Origin: Bacteroidota bacterium
GTDB lineage: Bacteria > Bacteroidota > Bacteroidia > Bacteroidales > B39-G9
Direction: 5' to 3'
Assembly: GCA_003648455.1 (NCBI GenBank)
Contig: QMPG01000133.1
Location: 1-8,060, forward strand
DNA: 8,060 bases
Notes under the pieces: generated by a model
What the model was told of the DNA's origin: nothing
The model's database searches: none
Seen by the model: the letters and a program-made list of their open reading frames with translations, nothing else
Program-made: the position numbers and the translations under genes
Part shown: positions 6,527 to 8,060 of the stretch, one piece after another
Layout: each line of letters opens with the position of its first letter
Position numbering within the stretch: the first letter of the stretch is position 1

Positions 6527-7789
6527 ATGATATTATTAACAATTAATACAATTACTGTTATCTTTTTAAGTGTTGTTGTTTTTTTGCTACTAATGCTATT
6601 ATTAGTTTTGATGCTTATTTTAGCAAAATCAAAATTAATTCCTGCAGGAGAAGTAAAAATATCGGTAAATAACAATGAGAGAGAAATTGTTACAAAAGCA
6701 GGCTCAGATCTTTTAACAACATTGAGAAACAATAATATTTTTCTTCCTTCTGCTTGTGGCGGAAAAGGTTCATGTGGCATGTGTAAATGTCAGGTTCTTT
6801 CAGGAGCAGGAACAATTTTGCCAATAGAAAAAGATTTTTTTACACGCAAACAACAAAAAGAAAATTGGCGATTGGCTTGTCAGATAAAAGTCAAACAAGA
6901 CCTAAATCTTGATATACCTAAATCAATACTAGGAATTAAAAAAATTGAATGTGAAGTAATATCTAATCATAATGTAGCTTCTTTTATTAAAGAATTAGAA
7001 TTGAAAATGCCGGATGGTGAAAGACTGAATTTTTGTTCCGGAGAATATATTCAGATTGATGTTCCCGAAGCAGAAGTAGACTTTAATAATTTTATTATTG
7101 ATGAAGAATATCGTGAAGAATGGGAAAAATATAAGATGTTTGATTTAAAGATGGTAAATTATGAGCCGACTTTTAGAGCCTATTCGCTGGCAAATTATCC
7201 CGAAGAAAATAATATTCTAAAGTTAAATGTTAGAATAGCTACGCCTCCAATAAACAAGATGAAAGGTGGTTTTAAGAATATTAAGCCAGGTGTTTGTTCT
7301 TCTTATATATTTTCACTCAAACAAGGCGACAAAGTAAAATTATCAGGAACTTATGGTGATTTTTTGCTTAAAGATAGCGATAAAGAAATTGTTTTTATTG
7401 GCGGAGGAGCAGGCATGGCACCTATGCGTTCACATATTTTTTATTTGTTTAAATCTTTAAAAACAAATCGTAAAGTTTCTTTTTGGTATGGTGCTCGATC
7501 TAAAAAAGAAATTTTTTACTACGATGAGTTCAAACAAATTGAGAAACAATTTGATAATTTTTCTTTTCATCTTGCTCTTTCTGAACCAAAACCTGAAGAT
7601 AATTGGAATGGGGAAACAGGTTTTATTCATCAGGTTGTATACGATAATTATTTGAGAAATCACAACGAACCCGAAGAGATTGAATACTATATTTGCGGAC
7701 CATCTATGATGACACAAGCTGTTAATTCAATGCTTTACAATTTGGGTGTGCCTGAAGAAAATATTCTTTACGATGATTTTAAAACATAA
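6527..7789 (+). CDS. nqrF: Na+-translocating NADH:quinone oxidoreductase subunit F (NADH dehydrogenase)
   Basis: NqrF is the electron-input subunit: it oxidises NADH on the cytoplasmic side through FAD and passes electrons to a 2Fe-2S cluster. The order of the 420-residue protein is typical. A membrane anchor spans about 6-33. A plant-type ferredoxin domain carries ligands C77, C83, C86 and C118 (motif CGGKGSCGMC then LACQ). A ferredoxin-reductase FAD domain has RAYSLANYP (217-225). A nucleotide domain has GGGAGMAPMRSH (292-303), FWYGARSKKEIFY (319-331) and YICGPSMMTQAV (388-399), whose C390 sits at the NADH/flavin site in this family. The C-terminus YDDF is also conserved. The ATG at 6527 has no Shine-Dalgarno. 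It is the last gene of the operon; neither apbE nor nqrM follows in this window. Confidence 0.97.
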   Translation: MILLTINTITVIFLSVVVFLLLMLLLVLMLILAKSKLIPAGEVKISVNNNEREIVTKAGSDLLTTLRNNNIFLPSACGGKGSCGMCKCQVLSGAGTILPIEKDFFTRKQQKENWRLACQIKVKQDLNLDIPKSILGIKKIECEVISNHNVASFIKELELKMPDGERLNFCSGEYIQIDVPEAEVDFNNFIIDEEYREEWEKYKMFDLKMVNYEPTFRAYSLANYPEENNILKLNVRIATPPINKMKGGFKNIKPGVCSSYIFSLKQGDKVKLSGTYGDFLLKDSDKEIVFIGGGAGMAPMRSHIFYLFKSLKTNRKVSFWYGARSKKEIFYYDEFKQIEKQFDNFSFHLALSEPKPEDNWNGETGFIHQVVYDNYLRNHNEPEEIEYYICGPSMMTQAVNSMLYNLGVPEENILYDDFKT

Positions 7790-7791
7790 GA

Positions 7792-7834
7792 GTTCATAAA
7801 GTTTGTAAAGTTATAAAGTTCATAAAGTTAAAAG
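7792..7834 (+). repeat. A/T-rich 9-base tandem array downstream of nqrF
   Basis: The units are GTTCATAAA, GTTTGTAAA, GTTATAAA (one base short), GTTCATAAA and a decayed GTTAAAAG. The array begins two bases after the nqrF stop codon. The 271 bases from here to the window end hold no open frame I would call a gene; they contain this array, a hairpin, the second structured repeat and a terminal palindrome cluster. Confidence 0.6.
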
Positions 7835-7904
7835 TAATGACAACAAACGAAACGAAGCAAAATGACAATTAGTTACAACAATATAAATAACCAAACATCA
7901 ACAC

Positions 7905-7929
7905 TGGTGCAAGCGTCTCGCTTGTGCTA
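7905..7929. repeat. GC-rich hairpin in the region after nqrF
   Basis: GTGCAAGCG (7907-7915) pairs with CGCTTGTGC (7919-7927) around a TCT loop, with two G.T wobbles, and can be extended one or two pairs outward. No clean T-run follows (TATTTGTGATTTT), so it is a weak terminator candidate for nqrF transcripts. It looks like a REP-type palindrome of the kind scattered in intergenic DNA. Confidence 0.5.
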
Positions 7930-7942
7930 TTTGTGATTTTAA

Positions 7943-8011
7943 CCCGCTTTATTCATACAAAAACGAAGTGAATTGTATGAATGTGTGATAGATAGTGGGG
8001 TGCAAAGCGGG
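7943..8011 (+). repeat. Structured dispersed repeat, copy 2 (nested hairpins) after nqrF
   Basis: The outer stem CCCGCTTT (7943-7950) with AAAGCGGG (8004-8011) is perfect. The inner stem TTCATACAA (7952-7960) with TTGTATGAA (7973-7981) is also perfect, around the loop AAACGAAGTGAA (7961-7972), which is identical to copy 1. Relative to copy 1 (4990-5057), three changes fall in the inner stem and all keep pairing, none fall in the loop, and nine fall in the linker before the closing arm. It has the same orientation as copy 1. Confidence 0.85.
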
Positions 8012-8012
8012 A

Positions 8013-8060
8013 AACCCCGATTTAGTAATACCCAAATTTGGGGTTAATGAAATTCCCAAA
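8013..8060. repeat. Palindrome cluster at the window end
   Basis: AACCCCGATTT (8013-8023) can pair imperfectly with AAATTTGGGGTT (8034-8045). Within this, CCCAAATTTGGG (8031-8042) is a perfect 12-base palindrome, and TTTGGG (8037-8042) could alternatively pair with CCCAAA at 8055-8060. The set follows structured repeat copy 2 directly and may be its tail or another repeat cut by the window edge. Confidence 0.45.

Noticed and set aside
1743..7789. Rnf complex instead of Na+-NQR
   Set aside because: An NqrA-type first subunit and an NqrF with ferredoxin plus FAD/NADH domains are present, and there are no RnfB/RnfC-type iron-sulfur subunits.
8013..8045. Intrinsic terminator of the nqr operon
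   Set aside because: The stem is imperfect and is followed by AATGAAATT rather than a T-run.
4977..8060. CRISPR-like array from the repeated elements
   Set aside because: The two 68-base copies are about 2.9 kb apart, and the short tandem arrays have no spacers.

Overview
The window is AT-rich bacterial DNA. The gene complement, the A/T-rich leaders with almost no Shine-Dalgarno sequences, and a TAnnTTTG promoter-like element all suggest a member of the Bacteroidota. I cannot place it more finely. The protein families point the same way: the Na+-NQR subunits look Bacteroidota-like, and there is a free-standing threonyl-tRNA synthetase editing-type domain.

Layout. Positions 1-1076 (+) hold the 3' part of a hybrid sensor kinase gene that enters from the left: H-box, ATPase domain and receiver domain. 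A hairpin (1076-1103) separates it from a convergent small gene (1138-1548, -) for a stand-alone tRNA-Thr editing-domain protein. A 194-base divergent spacer with a likely promoter follows. From 1743 to 7789 (+) lies a complete nqrABCDEF operon for the Na+-translocating NADH:quinone oxidoreductase. The last 271 bases (7790-8060) contain no gene I can support and are packed with short repeats and palindromes.

How the genes work together. NqrF takes electrons from NADH (FAD, then 2Fe-2S). The NqrD/NqrE cysteine pairs hold an intramembrane iron centre, NqrC and NqrB carry covalent FMN on threonine, and NqrA/NqrB serve the quinone side. The result is NADH oxidation coupled to Na+ export. All cofactor ligands I could check are present, so the complex should be functional. 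The FMN-attaching enzyme ApbE and the assembly factor NqrM are not encoded here.

What stands out is the non-coding DNA. Two 68-base copies of the same structured element occur in the same orientation, one in the 200-base nqrC-nqrD gap inside the operon and one after nqrF. They share an identical 12-base loop, and their inner stems differ only by changes that keep base pairing. Two further A/T-rich tandem arrays with 8- and 9-base periods follow nqrE and nqrF directly. These look like dispersed intergenic repeats of this genome. Their function, if any, cannot be decided from one window.
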